Below, in pieces: positions 17,657 through 27,100 of a stretch of DNA of 64,000 bases. The position numbers were made by a program, and so were the translations under genes. The stretch comes from Lishizhenia tianjinensis (lineage in GTDB: Bacteria; Bacteroidota; Bacteroidia; Flavobacteriales_D; Crocinitomicaceae), in the NCBI RefSeq assembly GCF_900116425.1, contig NZ_FPAS01000001.1:682001-746000 (forward strand), written 5' to 3'. Positions within the stretch are counted from its first letter, which is position 1. Every line of letters starts with the position of its first letter. Under the pieces are notes generated by a model. It did not search any database and was not told where the DNA came from. It worked only from the letters and a program-made list of their open reading frames with translations.

Positions 17657-19426
17657 TTAAACTAATTTCATTTGTTCGAGCAAGAAACTTGCATTCATGT
17701 TTTTCACCACCCCATCATGTATGGTGTAACTAAAACTAATATTATCTCCTGCTATGATGCTGTCAAAATATTGATTCTTTATTCTGTCATCAGCATCTGC
17801 TAGGGTTGTAAGCGACAAATCATGGGTTGCAATAATTCCTTTTGTGTTTAAAACAATCAGCTTTTTTAAGAATTTAGCAGAACCTTCTTCTTTGTCCTTA
17901 CTGTTGGTTCCTTTTAAAATCTCATCCAAAACAATAAAGATTTTCTCCCCCCTATCAATAGCATCCACTATAAAACGCAAACGTATCAATTCTGCATGGA
18001 AATATGAACTTTCTTCGGTTAAATTATCAGCCGTTCGCATACTTGAATACAACTTAAGGTTAGGGAATTCAAATTCTTGTGCCACCACAGCAAATCCCGC
18101 TTTTGCCATAGCTAGGTTCACACCCACACTACGCAAAAAGGTTGATTTTCCCGCCATATTTGGACCTGTGATAATCACAAACTGCTCTTTTTCTTTGAGT
18201 CCAAAGTCATTACTCACCATAGCGCCACTTAATAAAAAGGGATGACCAATAGCCTGTACCTTTATCTCCGCATGTGGGTTATTCAAGAGTTTCGGGTAAC
18301 AAAGTTGGTCTGAATAATTATAGCGGAAATTCATTTGTGAGATGAGTACCTCCATTTGTAGAAGTTCTGCTTCCCATTCACCTATATGTGTGGCATAATT
18401 TTGCTTCCATTTGTGCAGACTATGCATCATTTGCAAATCATAAGCACCAAACATGTTAAAGACAATAGAAACCATAAAATTCATGCGCAAATCAAAGCGT
18501 TCGAGGGTTTTCTTAAGTTGTTCCAATGCGTGATCAGCACTGTGATTGCCTTCAAATAATTTTGACTTGGCATTATCTATCAACGCGCTAGAAGCTTTCA
18601 ATTCTCGCATTAAGGTTAACTGTCCGCGCAACGCATCTAACCTGCCTTGAATTTTAGAAAGTTTACTGGCTTGTTCGTTCGTTCTTTTCAATAAAAGTCC
18701 AACCGGCAGCAAACAAAACATTAAAACGAGCATGAAGCTACTATCTGAAATTCTTTCTAGAATTTTAGCCAGCAAAGCCAACACAGCAATGATGGGAAAA
18801 ACTATTCTGGAAACATTTACCCATTTAGGAAGCTTAAGCTCCTCCTTAGACCAGGTGTCTATGTATATTTCATCCTTCCCTTCGTCTATCTTACCTTTTG
18901 CTCTAAATTCCTGTGTCCAAGTAAGTTCATTTAAAAGTGCTTCCGTAGCAGCATGATACTCCTCAACCTGTTCCACTCCTTCACTCAATTGATGGGCAAG
19001 CAAGGCCTTTCCTTTTACAGATACGGCTCTATTTAAATATTGATAGATACTTTTTGTTCCAAAAAAATCCATGTCATACGTAAAAGGATGCTGTGGATTT
19101 TTGAACTGTTCTCCATTATCAAAGGCGCTAAAATCACCTTCTAGAACTTTTAATTCATCAGTATTGATTTGAACCAAAGCGGTGTTGAACTTGATATGCG
19201 TTTTAACATCTATGCTTTTTCTAACCACGTAAAGGAATATTCCAAAACAAAATAGAGCACTTAAAACGGCCAAGTACAAAGTGTTAAAGAAGAAATAAAT
19301 ACAAAAAGGAATGGCCAAAAAGAACAGTAACCTTAACGCTACATAGCGGTTGGCTTGCTTTTGAAGTAGGGCTAGTTTTTCTTGTAGAAAGGTTATTCTT
19401 TCTTGGTAATATTGTTTGGGCGACAC
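17657..19426 (-). CDS. Membrane-anchored MutS-family ATPase
   Basis: 589 residues if started at the GTG at 19426. The longest frame begins at a TTG (19438) that is itself the end of a perfect -7 box, so that start is unlikely. Two membrane helices sit near residues 35-75 and a further pair near 210-260, unusual for a mismatch repair protein. The C-terminal third is the MutS ATPase (domain V): ITGPNMAGKSTFLRSVGVNLA (Walker A), SSMRTADNLTEESSYFHAEL, IVLDEILKGTNSKDK (Walker B) and ATHDLSLT. Mismatch-recognition domain I is missing, so it is a MutS homologue rather than true MutS. Such membrane forms recur in Bacteroidota with unknown function. Confidence 0.82.
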   Translation of the reverse strand: MSPKQYYQERITFLQEKLALLQKQANRYVALRLLFFLAIPFCIYFFFNTLYLAVLSALFCFGIFLYVVRKSIDVKTHIKFNTALVQINTDELKVLEGDFSAFDNGEQFKNPQHPFTYDMDFFGTKSIYQYLNRAVSVKGKALLAHQLSEGVEQVEEYHAATEALLNELTWTQEFRAKGKIDEGKDEIYIDTWSKEELKLPKWVNVSRIVFPIIAVLALLAKILERISDSSFMLVLMFCLLPVGLLLKRTNEQASKLSKIQGRLDALRGQLTLMRELKASSALIDNAKSKLFEGNHSADHALEQLKKTLERFDLRMNFMVSIVFNMFGAYDLQMMHSLHKWKQNYATHIGEWEAELLQMEVLISQMNFRYNYSDQLCYPKLLNNPHAEIKVQAIGHPFLLSGAMVSNDFGLKEKEQFVIITGPNMAGKSTFLRSVGVNLAMAKAGFAVVAQEFEFPNLKLYSSMRTADNLTEESSYFHAELIRLRFIVDAIDRGEKIFIVLDEILKGTNSKDKEEGSAKFLKKLIVLNTKGIIATHDLSLTTLADADDRIKNQYFDSIIAGDNISFSYTIHDGVVKNMNASFLLEQMKLV

Positions 19427-19435
19427 TTTTATTTC

Positions 19436-19443
19436 CAAAGATA
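19436..19443 (-). promoter_or_regulatory. -7 promoter box of the MutS-like gene
   Basis: Minus strand reads TATCTTTG, a perfect match. It ends 9 bases before the GTG at 19426, leaving a leader of only a few bases. Confidence 0.65.
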
Positions 19444-19467
19444 AAAGAGAATATCAACTCAGCAAGT

Positions 19468-19475
19468 TACCTTTG
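19468..19475 (+). promoter_or_regulatory. -7 promoter box of the EamA transporter gene
   Basis: TACCTTTG is a perfect TAnnTTTG match ending 7 bases before the ATG at 19483, so the transcript would be almost leaderless. It is back-to-back with the MutS-like promoter 24 bases away. Confidence 0.6.
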
Positions 19476-19482
19476 CGGCCAA

Positions 19483-20379
19483 ATGAACAAAGGAATACTA
19501 TACATCGTCCTCTCAGGATTAATGTTTTTAATCGTAAATGTTTTCGTAAAAACACTTGGAGCAGGATCTGATGCCTTACTTCCAGGTCTACAAGTCTACC
19601 CTGTACATGAAATCGTTCTTTTCCGTTCTATTATCTCCTTAATCATTAGCTATGCGATAATAAAACGAAAAAATCTACCGGTTTTTGGAGTGAATAAAAA
19701 ATGGTTAATTATACGCGGTATTTGTGGTGTTACAGCATTAACGAGTTTCTTTTACACCCTCAATCACCTGCCCATAGCCATTGCCGTAACTGTTCAATAC
19801 TTATCACCAGTTTTCACGGTTTTCTTTACCTATCTTTTTCTTAAAGAAAAGGTTACCAAAAAACAATGGTTGTTTAGTTTAATTGCTTTAACGGGTGTGT
19901 TTATTATAGGAATCTCTAAATACCTTAGCAGCAATACCAAGGTAAGTGAAATTGACCCAATTTGGGTAGGACTTGGAATTTTCTCTGCATTAAGTGCTGG
20001 AGTGGCTTACTTGGCGATTATTAAATGTAAGGAGACAGATAGCCCTATCAACGTGGTCATTTATTTCCCCATGGTTGCGTTTCCCATCATGTTAGTACTC
20101 TCCTTTTTTGAATTTGTTGTACCTGTGGGGATAGAATGGTTTATCTTATTGATCATAGGTGTATTTACACAATTTGCTCAAATCTTTATGACCAAAGCCT
20201 TGCATTACGGTCCGGCTGCCACAGTAATGCCCTTTAAATATCTAGGAAGTATTTATGCTTTAATGGTAGGTATGTTCATTTTTGGAGAATTCATCTCCTT
20301 TTACGCCTATTTGGGTATTACCATAGTACTCATTGGAATACTCGGTAACACCATGCTTAAAAAGGCTAAAAAAGCTTAG
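19483..20379 (+). CDS. EamA/DMT-superfamily transporter
   Basis: 298 residues with ten predicted membrane helices arranged as two EamA repeats. The first repeat contains RGICGVTALTSFFYTLNHLPIAIAVTVQYLSPVFT, the classic drug/metabolite exporter signature, and the second has the matching TKALHYGPAATVMPFKYLGSIYALMVG. Members export or import small metabolites or amino acids; the substrate here is unknown. The gene is divergent from the MutS-like gene and converges on the response regulator with a 4-base stop overlap. Confidence 0.9.
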   Translation: MNKGILYIVLSGLMFLIVNVFVKTLGAGSDALLPGLQVYPVHEIVLFRSIISLIISYAIIKRKNLPVFGVNKKWLIIRGICGVTALTSFFYTLNHLPIAIAVTVQYLSPVFTVFFTYLFLKEKVTKKQWLFSLIALTGVFIIGISKYLSSNTKVSEIDPIWVGLGIFSALSAGVAYLAIIKCKETDSPINVVIYFPMVAFPIMLVLSFFEFVVPVGIEWFILLIIGVFTQFAQIFMTKALHYGPAATVMPFKYLGSIYALMVGMFIFGEFISFYAYLGITIVLIGILGNTMLKKAKKA

Positions 20380-20780
20380 AAAAACTCACCAACAATTTTC
20401 CTTACAACACTTTCTTCTAGGGGCTTATTGATAAAATCTTGAACTATTCCATCTTGATTTGCCTTGTGCTTATCATCTGGATTTACAGAGGTTGTCAACA
20501 TGATCATTACATGTTTTCCTTTCTGACTTATTGGAAGTTTATTGTACTCTTCTAAAAACTCCCAACCATTCATAACGGGCATATTGATATCTAGAAATAT
20601 GATGTCAGGCTGAGGATGTTCTCCTTCTTCTTCAGATTTCAAAAATTCCAAGGCCTCCTCTGCATTTTGCATGGCAATAATTTCATCGGCGATATCCATG
20701 TCTTCTAACAAGATCTGGTGGAGGTAATTTGTTGGTTCATCATCGTCGATCAACAAAATACAATTAACTTTCTTTTTCAT
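20376..20780 (-). CDS. Single-domain response regulator
   Basis: 134 residues, only a receiver domain. Acidic cluster IDDDEP, phospho-acceptor Asp64 in IIFLDINMPVMNGWEFL, the conserved Thr in IMLTTSVNPDD, and Lys in FINKPLEES are all present. No output domain follows, so it should act by protein contact or as a phosphorelay step. The gene begins 17 bases before the end of the upstream histidine kinase gene, so kinase and regulator are a coupled pair. Confidence 0.93.
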   Translation of the reverse strand: MKKKVNCILLIDDDEPTNYLHQILLEDMDIADEIIAMQNAEEALEFLKSEEEGEHPQPDIIFLDINMPVMNGWEFLEEYNKLPISQKGKHVMIMLTTSVNPDDKHKANQDGIVQDFINKPLEESVVRKIVGEFF

Positions 20781-22722
20781 ATAAATGTGTTAAAGTTGAG
20801 AGGGTAAATTTGAAGCAACTACCTGGTTCCCCATTGTTTTCTACCCAGATTCTACCTCTGTGTAAATTCACAATTTTCTCACAGTGTGCCAAGCCTATAC
20901 CCGTTCCTTCGTACTCGTTATTTAAATGTAATCGCTGGAAAATAGTAAATATTTTCTTACTATGCTCCGGTTTTATTCCAATTCCATTATCCTGAACGGT
21001 GAATTCCCATTCATTTTTCAATTTTCTAGCGCTTATTTCTATCACAGGATCAACACCTTCCTTTCTAAATTTCACAGAATTAGAAATTAAATTCTGAAAA
21101 ACCAGCGAAACGTTCGTCTTGTAACAAGATAAGGTAGGTAAATCATGTACAATTAACTTTGCTTTATTCTCGGTCAATAATTGTTGCAAGTCATTACTCA
21201 GCTGACTTAATAAATCATTTAGGTTTACCTTTTCCAGCGTCAAACTTGTACCTATTCTACTGTAATCCAAAAGCGCCTTAATAAGGTCTTTCATACGCGC
21301 TGTAGCCTGAGTCATGAAATCCATAGACTTCAAGCCCATCTCATCAAAATTACTACTGTATTTTTTCTTTAACAGATTCACTAATCCTGTAACCGTTCTC
21401 AAAGGTTCTTGAAGATCATGTGAGGCTATGTAGGTAAATTGTTCTAACTCTTTATTTTTCTGTTCTAGTTTCTTGATATAATCCTCTTGTTGTTCAATTT
21501 CAATCTCTTTTCTTCGGGTTATATCTTGCTTAATAATAAGGTATTGATGCGTTTCATTTTCTTTATTCTTAAAGGGAATGATAAAATTCTGTGTCCAAAT
21601 TTTCCTACCTGATCTCGTAACATTTGCACGTTCACCCTCCCAAATTCTATCACTATATTTTTCTGTCCATTCTGGTGTAAAAAAACGTTTATCATCCTTA
21701 CCTGAAGGAAGTAATTTGACCAAATAATTATTCAAGGCATCTTCTTCGTAAACACCTGTTATTTCTGTGAATTTCTGATTTACCTCCTGAACAATTCCCT
21801 GCTTATCTACAAGGATCACCATGGCAATTTGATCCAGAGCATCCTTGTAAGTTTTCAGCTCTAAATGAGACGTGTCTACCTTTTCAATTAATTCGTTCTT
21901 CTTTAAATTGTTAACGTTAAGCAAGTATGCCAATATAAGTGCGGTTACCAACCCTACAGTAGAAATTATGACCGTATAGAGAACGAGTACTTCACTGGTA
22001 CTTAATTCGTGTTTACGTATAAGTAAAATAAAAACATAACTAAGTATAACCGGAATAAAAACAACGGGTATAACCATTTTTCTGAACACAACACTTCCTT
22101 CTAACTCTCCCAAAAACACTTTGGCAATGCCAATTTTTTCGGACAAGGAGAAAATGATTACAGTTTGCAGAAGAAACAGTAAAGAGGTTTCAAACGACAA
22201 GGTATCTATATAACTAATTGACTTTCCTAAAGGACTATTGAGTAAAAAACTAATAAGTACTAAAAGAGAAGTTACAAAAACGACCAATAAAAATAACTGT
22301 GCTGCCCAACGCCATTTCGCTTTTACATTCTGAGAAATTAATATGGCGCTACCTAATCCTATGAAGTTCGTTGCTGTAAAAATCGACATTCTTCCTTGGA
22401 ATTGTGCACTTAAATGGTCGTGCACAATTAGGGTGTCAATAGAAGGTAAACTTATGTACCACTCCAAACAAGTGTAAGCTCCTATTAATACCACCAATAC
22501 CCCGTAGACGTTGGAAAGAACCTTTTTTCTTCTGTAAAAAATAGCCCCTCCAACCAGTGCAAAGCACAGGGCAGTATTGAATTTCATGGTAGCTGTTTCG
22601 GAAATAAGAGTAATCACCCCATTCCATTCAAACCACCATGCTAACATGATAAAAAGAGAATAGTATATACTTAGGCGCAATACTATTTTTTGAACAATTT
22701 CAATAAAACCCAATTTAGTCAT
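20764..22722 (-). CDS. Membrane PAS sensor histidine kinase
   Basis: 652 residues. About nine membrane helices fill residues 15-270 and form the sensor, without a recognisable ligand domain. One PAS domain spans about 295-405 (IVQEVNQKFTEITGVYEED), followed by HisKA with the phospho-accepting His435 in YIASHDLQEPLRTVTGL, and HATPase_c with NLISNSVKFR (N box), VQDNGIGI (G1) and GTGIGLAHCEKIV (G2). It transfers phosphate to the receiver encoded by the overlapping downstream gene. A 14-base palindrome (AACTAAATTTAGTT, 22744-22757) overlaps its presumed promoter region. Confidence 0.93.
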   Translation of the reverse strand: MTKLGFIEIVQKIVLRLSIYYSLFIMLAWWFEWNGVITLISETATMKFNTALCFALVGGAIFYRRKKVLSNVYGVLVVLIGAYTCLEWYISLPSIDTLIVHDHLSAQFQGRMSIFTATNFIGLGSAILISQNVKAKWRWAAQLFLLVVFVTSLLVLISFLLNSPLGKSISYIDTLSFETSLLFLLQTVIIFSLSEKIGIAKVFLGELEGSVVFRKMVIPVVFIPVILSYVFILLIRKHELSTSEVLVLYTVIISTVGLVTALILAYLLNVNNLKKNELIEKVDTSHLELKTYKDALDQIAMVILVDKQGIVQEVNQKFTEITGVYEEDALNNYLVKLLPSGKDDKRFFTPEWTEKYSDRIWEGERANVTRSGRKIWTQNFIIPFKNKENETHQYLIIKQDITRRKEIEIEQQEDYIKKLEQKNKELEQFTYIASHDLQEPLRTVTGLVNLLKKKYSSNFDEMGLKSMDFMTQATARMKDLIKALLDYSRIGTSLTLEKVNLNDLLSQLSNDLQQLLTENKAKLIVHDLPTLSCYKTNVSLVFQNLISNSVKFRKEGVDPVIEISARKLKNEWEFTVQDNGIGIKPEHSKKIFTIFQRLHLNNEYEGTGIGLAHCEKIVNLHRGRIWVENNGEPGSCFKFTLSTLTHLYEKES

Positions 22723-22743
22723 TAAACCCGAATACGTGATAGC

Positions 22744-22757
22744 AACTAAATTTAGTT
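22744..22757. promoter_or_regulatory. 14-base palindrome upstream of the histidine kinase gene
   Basis: AACTAAATTTAGTT is a perfect palindrome that contains TAAATTTA, a one-mismatch -7 box for the minus-strand gene starting at 22722. It could be an operator over the promoter. AT-rich chance palindromes are common, so confidence is low. Confidence 0.3.
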
Positions 22758-22818
22758 CAATTATTCAATAAGTTGAATGTTTTAATGAAAAAAAGTAAAG
22801 TAGAAGAAAATGAAGCCC

Positions 22819-23751
22819 TTACTTAACGCGCAAGGTTCTTCCTATCTTCAAAGTAGTTGTCGGACGAATACCGTTTAACCTACACAAGGCGCTTACAGAA
22901 GTGTGGTATTTACTGGCTAAATGTCCGAGCGTATCTCCAGATCTAATTTTGTGATATTTCTTTGCCTCCCCATTAATATTTAAATCAGAATCCGCCAAGA
23001 AGGAAGGCTCTGCTCCTGGTCTAAACAAAGAACCATAAATAAATAAGTTCTGATCTCTAACCACTTTATTCTTAAAGTCTATGATTTCCTCAGGGTTCAT
23101 TGGCGCGTCAAAAAACCTTACCTCAAAGTGTAAGTGCGAACCGTAGGAATGCCCAGTGTTTCCACCTAAACCTATAGGGTCTCCTGCTTTCACCCAAGTA
23201 TTTGGAGCAACCAAGTGTTTCGATAAATGGGCATAGAAGGTTTCCAAGCCGTTGTAGTGACGTATAATTACCAAATTCCCAAATCCTTCTGGGTTGTATT
23301 TTGCATATCTTACTTTTCCATCAAAGGCAGCATAAACAGTATCACCGGTAACTAAATCTATGTCAATACCATTGTGGTAACGTCCTCTCCTATATCCGTA
23401 ACGAGAAGTAATTTTACCATCGAATGGCATTACAAAAGTATTGTAAGAAGAATCTAACACACAGGTCCAAACTGTATCTTTAATTTTAGAAGGATCATTC
23501 TTTTTGTTAGAAGTATAACACACTTCATTATCCCACGTTTGCACAAAATTGTACAGAGAATCTTCACAGAACATGCTGTAAATTTCGTCATTTAAAACAC
23601 CGTCGAAATTTAGATCTTCTAGGTATTCCCAAGTTCTATCATCGTAAATTACAACATCTCCATTTTCAGATTTAATGGTGTCCATTATATTTTGTGCCCA
23701 CAAAGCGGCTGGAGCTATACATGCTAACAGTAGAAATAATTTCGTCTTCAT
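22819..23751 (-). CDS. M23-family murein endopeptidase with C-terminal LysM domain
   Basis: 310 residues with signal peptide MKTKLFLLLACIAPAALWAQ. The LytM/M23 zinc site is complete: HNGIDIDLVTGD supplies His and Asp, and SHLHFEVRF the HxH. A LysM repeat closes the protein (HKIRSGDTLGHLASKYHTSVSALCRLNGI), binding peptidoglycan. The enzyme should cut or remodel peptide crosslinks in the periplasm, or act as a LytM divisome/envelope factor. The N-terminal 90 residues are unassigned. Its ATG lies only 3 bases after the T-tract of the tRNA terminator, which leaves little room for its own promoter. Confidence 0.93.
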   Translation of the reverse strand: MKTKLFLLLACIAPAALWAQNIMDTIKSENGDVVIYDDRTWEYLEDLNFDGVLNDEIYSMFCEDSLYNFVQTWDNEVCYTSNKKNDPSKIKDTVWTCVLDSSYNTFVMPFDGKITSRYGYRRGRYHNGIDIDLVTGDTVYAAFDGKVRYAKYNPEGFGNLVIIRHYNGLETFYAHLSKHLVAPNTWVKAGDPIGLGGNTGHSYGSHLHFEVRFFDAPMNPEEIIDFKNKVVRDQNLFIYGSLFRPGAEPSFLADSDLNINGEAKKYHKIRSGDTLGHLASKYHTSVSALCRLNGIRPTTTLKIGRTLRVK

Positions 23752-23753
23752 AT

Positions 23754-23786
23754 CAAAAAGAAAAAATGTCCGAATTTACCGGACAT
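23754..23786 (-). terminator. Rho-independent terminator of tRNA-Pro
   Basis: On the minus strand ATGTCCG pairs with CGGACAT (23780-23786 with 23766-23772) around seven bases, followed by TTTTTTCTTTTT. It sits between the tRNA and the M23 start codon. Confidence 0.85.
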
Positions 23787-23808
23787 CATCATTGCAATAA
23801 AACAGTAG

Positions 23809-23883
23809 TCGGGATGAGAGGATTCGAACCTCCGATCTCGCGCCCCCCAGACGCGCACTTTAACCGGACTAAGCTACATCCCG
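23809..23883 (-). tRNA. tRNA-Pro, anticodon GGG
   Basis: A full cloverleaf of 75 bases including the discriminator A. Acceptor CGGGATG pairs with CATCCCG, the D stem is GCTT/AAGT, the anticodon stem CGCGT/GCGCG encloses loop CTGGGGG (anticodon GGG), there is a 5-base variable loop, and the T arm is GGAGG-TTCGAAT-CCTCT. C1-G72 is the proline identity pair. CCA is not encoded. A terminator follows 23 bases downstream. Confidence 0.96.
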
Positions 23884-24129
23884 AATTATAGCTTGCAAAT
23901 ATAACTTCCTTTTCCCCTTTTACAAATAGAGCCGAAAATTATGCTCAACAAAAATGTGTTAAAAACTGCAAAAGTTTTCAAGAAAACTTCACATTAATCC
24001 ACAAATGACCTTTTTCAGGCCAGAAAAGCTGCTTAGAATAGAAATCCTTTGTTACATTTAATGAAACTAGTATTATGGAGTTAGAGACTAGCTCTATGAA
24101 TCGATCAAATTCTTTAAATAACTGCTAAA

Positions 24130-27100
24130 ATGAAATTAAAACTTATCGCTTTTGTTTCTTTTCTATCCTTGGGTGTAGGCGCACAGGAACTTCCTTCAGA
24201 AAAAAGTTTACTCTGGGAAATTTCTGGTAATGGACTAGAAAAGAACTCTTATCTCTATGGAACCATGCACGTGAGTGCTAAAATTGCCTTCCGACTAGAC
24301 GATGTATTTTTTAAAGCCTTGAACGGAGCCGATATGGTGGCTTTGGAAACAGATCCTTCTACCTGGTTAGAACATTATAATGAAGATGGTTACTACTCCA
24401 ACTATTACAGTCCATGGGGATATCGCCAATCGGGTTTCTATAAAGACGGTTTTTCTGTAGACAATCCAAAAAAGGAATTAGTAGGTAACTTAATGTCTTT
24501 TGACAACAACCTATTAAACGGTATTCTTTACCGTTCGAGCAGTCAGATGCAAGACTTTCAAGAGGACACTTACCTGGACATGTTCATTTACCAAGCGGGT
24601 AAAAAACAAAACAAGACCATTGTTGCTTTAGAAGATTTAGACGAGTCACAAATGTTGGTTGACATAGCCTCTGAAAACTCGAGAAAAGATAAACCTGAGG
24701 TATGGCTGCAGAAATTATTGGTAGACGATAACTACTACAGCATTATGCAAGAGGCGTATCGTACCCGTAATATTAGTTTACTAGATTCTTTAGACAGAGG
24801 TTTACATACAGATCATTACATGGATTACATGCTCTACAAGCGTAATCACAACATGGTGGAAGTAATGGACAGCATCATGAAAAAAGGATCTGTATTCTCT
24901 GCAATAGGTGCCGCTCACCTACCTGGTGAAGAAGGAGTAATTAAACTTTTAAGAGATTTAGGTTACACCGTAAAAGCCTATACTTCTGAAAGAACAGAAG
25001 TGGCCGAAAACGAGCAAGAAAAACTTGAGGAGTTATTTATAGCACAAAACTATACGCCCCAAACGGTAGATGATGAGTACTTTACCATCAATCTTCCTGA
25101 CAAACTGTTTAACTTAGGGAGTCAAGAAAATACCACGAACTATATTTCAACGGACTTAACCAATGGTTCATTTATTACGATAACAAGAATTAGCACTAAA
25201 CAATTTTTAAAGGACGACCAAAACATAGATTTGGAAGTAATCCGTGATTTGCTTTTCGAAAATATACCTGGAGATATAGAGTCTAAAAAAGACATCACTA
25301 ACGGACCATGGTCTGGAATTGAAGTGAAAAACAAATTAAAGAACGGCGACTACCAGCATTACCAAATGTTTGTAACACCGATGGAAGTGATCATCTTCAA
25401 ACTATCGGGTAAAAAGACCTTTGCACAGCAATATGGAGATCAATTATTTGCGAGCTTGAAATTCAAGAACATCGAAGATAATAAGATGGTTACCATAAAC
25501 AGTGCATACAAAGACTTCTCTTTCGAAGTGCCAGAAAACTACAGTTTTGTGAACATGAAGAAAGCGGGTAACCGAGAAATGGAAGCGCACAATGCCGCAA
25601 CAAACGATTACTACTTTATGAAACGCGTTCAATTAAATGATACCCGCTTGTTTGAAGTAGACACCTTCGAATTGAAACAAATACAAAAACGTTTTTATGA
25701 AGATTTAGAAGTTTACGGAGACGCCAATTATGGTGACTTTGGTACGTTAAGATACAGTAGAACCTTACGTTCAAGTGCTCAAGTAGATAGTGCTTCTGAT
25801 GTAAAGTTGCATTTAATGACGCTCAAACAAGGTATGTATTTCTACTTGGTTGGGATCAAAACTAAAAATGACCAAACAGCAGAAAACTTTTTTAACAGCT
25901 TCAAATTAGCACCAGTTCAATACGAGGGAGCTTACAAACCTGTAGTGGATACCTTTGTTCACTTTTCTACGGTTTCTTTCTTAGATATGTCGAAAAAATC
26001 GAATACCAATTTAAACCGTTTTGCCGATGACGATGACAAGAAGAAACCTTACGAAGAATTTTATAAGTCTAACAGGTACATCACAGAAAATGGTGATAAG
26101 ATTAACGTAAACATGTTGCGTTACCACGATTTCGAAATGTTCTACAATGCAGATAGTTTGTGGAATTATTACGAAAGAAGGTATGAAGATGACTACATTA
26201 TAAGTTTTAAAGAAAGAGGTATAGAACACGGTAACCCTTACCACGTTATGATAATCTCAGACACTGCATGTAGTAAAGCCATCAAGGTGAAAAATGTAAT
26301 TAAGCATGGGGTGAAGTATAGACTAGAAGCTACTATAGACACTTCTTTTGCGAGCAACAAATTTATTGATGAGTTCTTCAATAACTTTAAACCTGCAGAC
26401 ACTTTAATAGGTAGAGATATCTTCGAAGATAAAACGGATGAATTTTTCGCAGCTTTAAGAGCAAACGACTCTATAGTTTTAGATTCTTATGGCAGTTTAA
26501 TTTTCACCAAAGAAGACATAGATTCTTTAAAAGCCTTTGTAGATCATTTTGATTTCCCGGATGATAAAAAATTCTTAAAAGAGAAATTCATTTACAGAAT
26601 TGGTTCTTTCTGGGAAGAAGATGAAACCGTAATACCTTATTTGGTTGATTTATACAACAAGTCGTACGAAAACTCTGAAATTCAAACCGACATCTTAAGG
26701 TTCTTTGCAAGACAACGAACAAAAGGAGCTACGGAACAAATGATGGAATTGTTGAGCAATGATATTCCTTTATCTGCTTACTCATCAGGTATTAACTACG
26801 TGTTCTCTTCTTATTACGACACCTTAGAGTTGGCTGCAGAACTTTTCCCTAGTTTAATGGACTACCAATCTATAGATGAATACAGAAAGCCAATTTTTGG
26901 TTTGCTCACAGATCTTAGAACGGAAGGAATAATGAAAACCAAAAGTGTTAAGAAGTACAGAAATCAAATTCTAAATGACGCACGTATTGAGTTGAAAAGA
27001 CAACTGGCTAAAAAGAACAATAACAACAACAATTCTTATTACAGCGGTTATGGAGGATACAACTCTTACAGTTCAAATACTTCGTCAAAACGCGAACTTT

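Noticed and set aside
22763-22778. ATTCAA-TAAG-TTGAAT dyad upstream of the histidine kinase gene
   Set aside because: Short arms in an AT-rich spacer; only the adjacent 14-base palindrome overlapping the promoter was kept.
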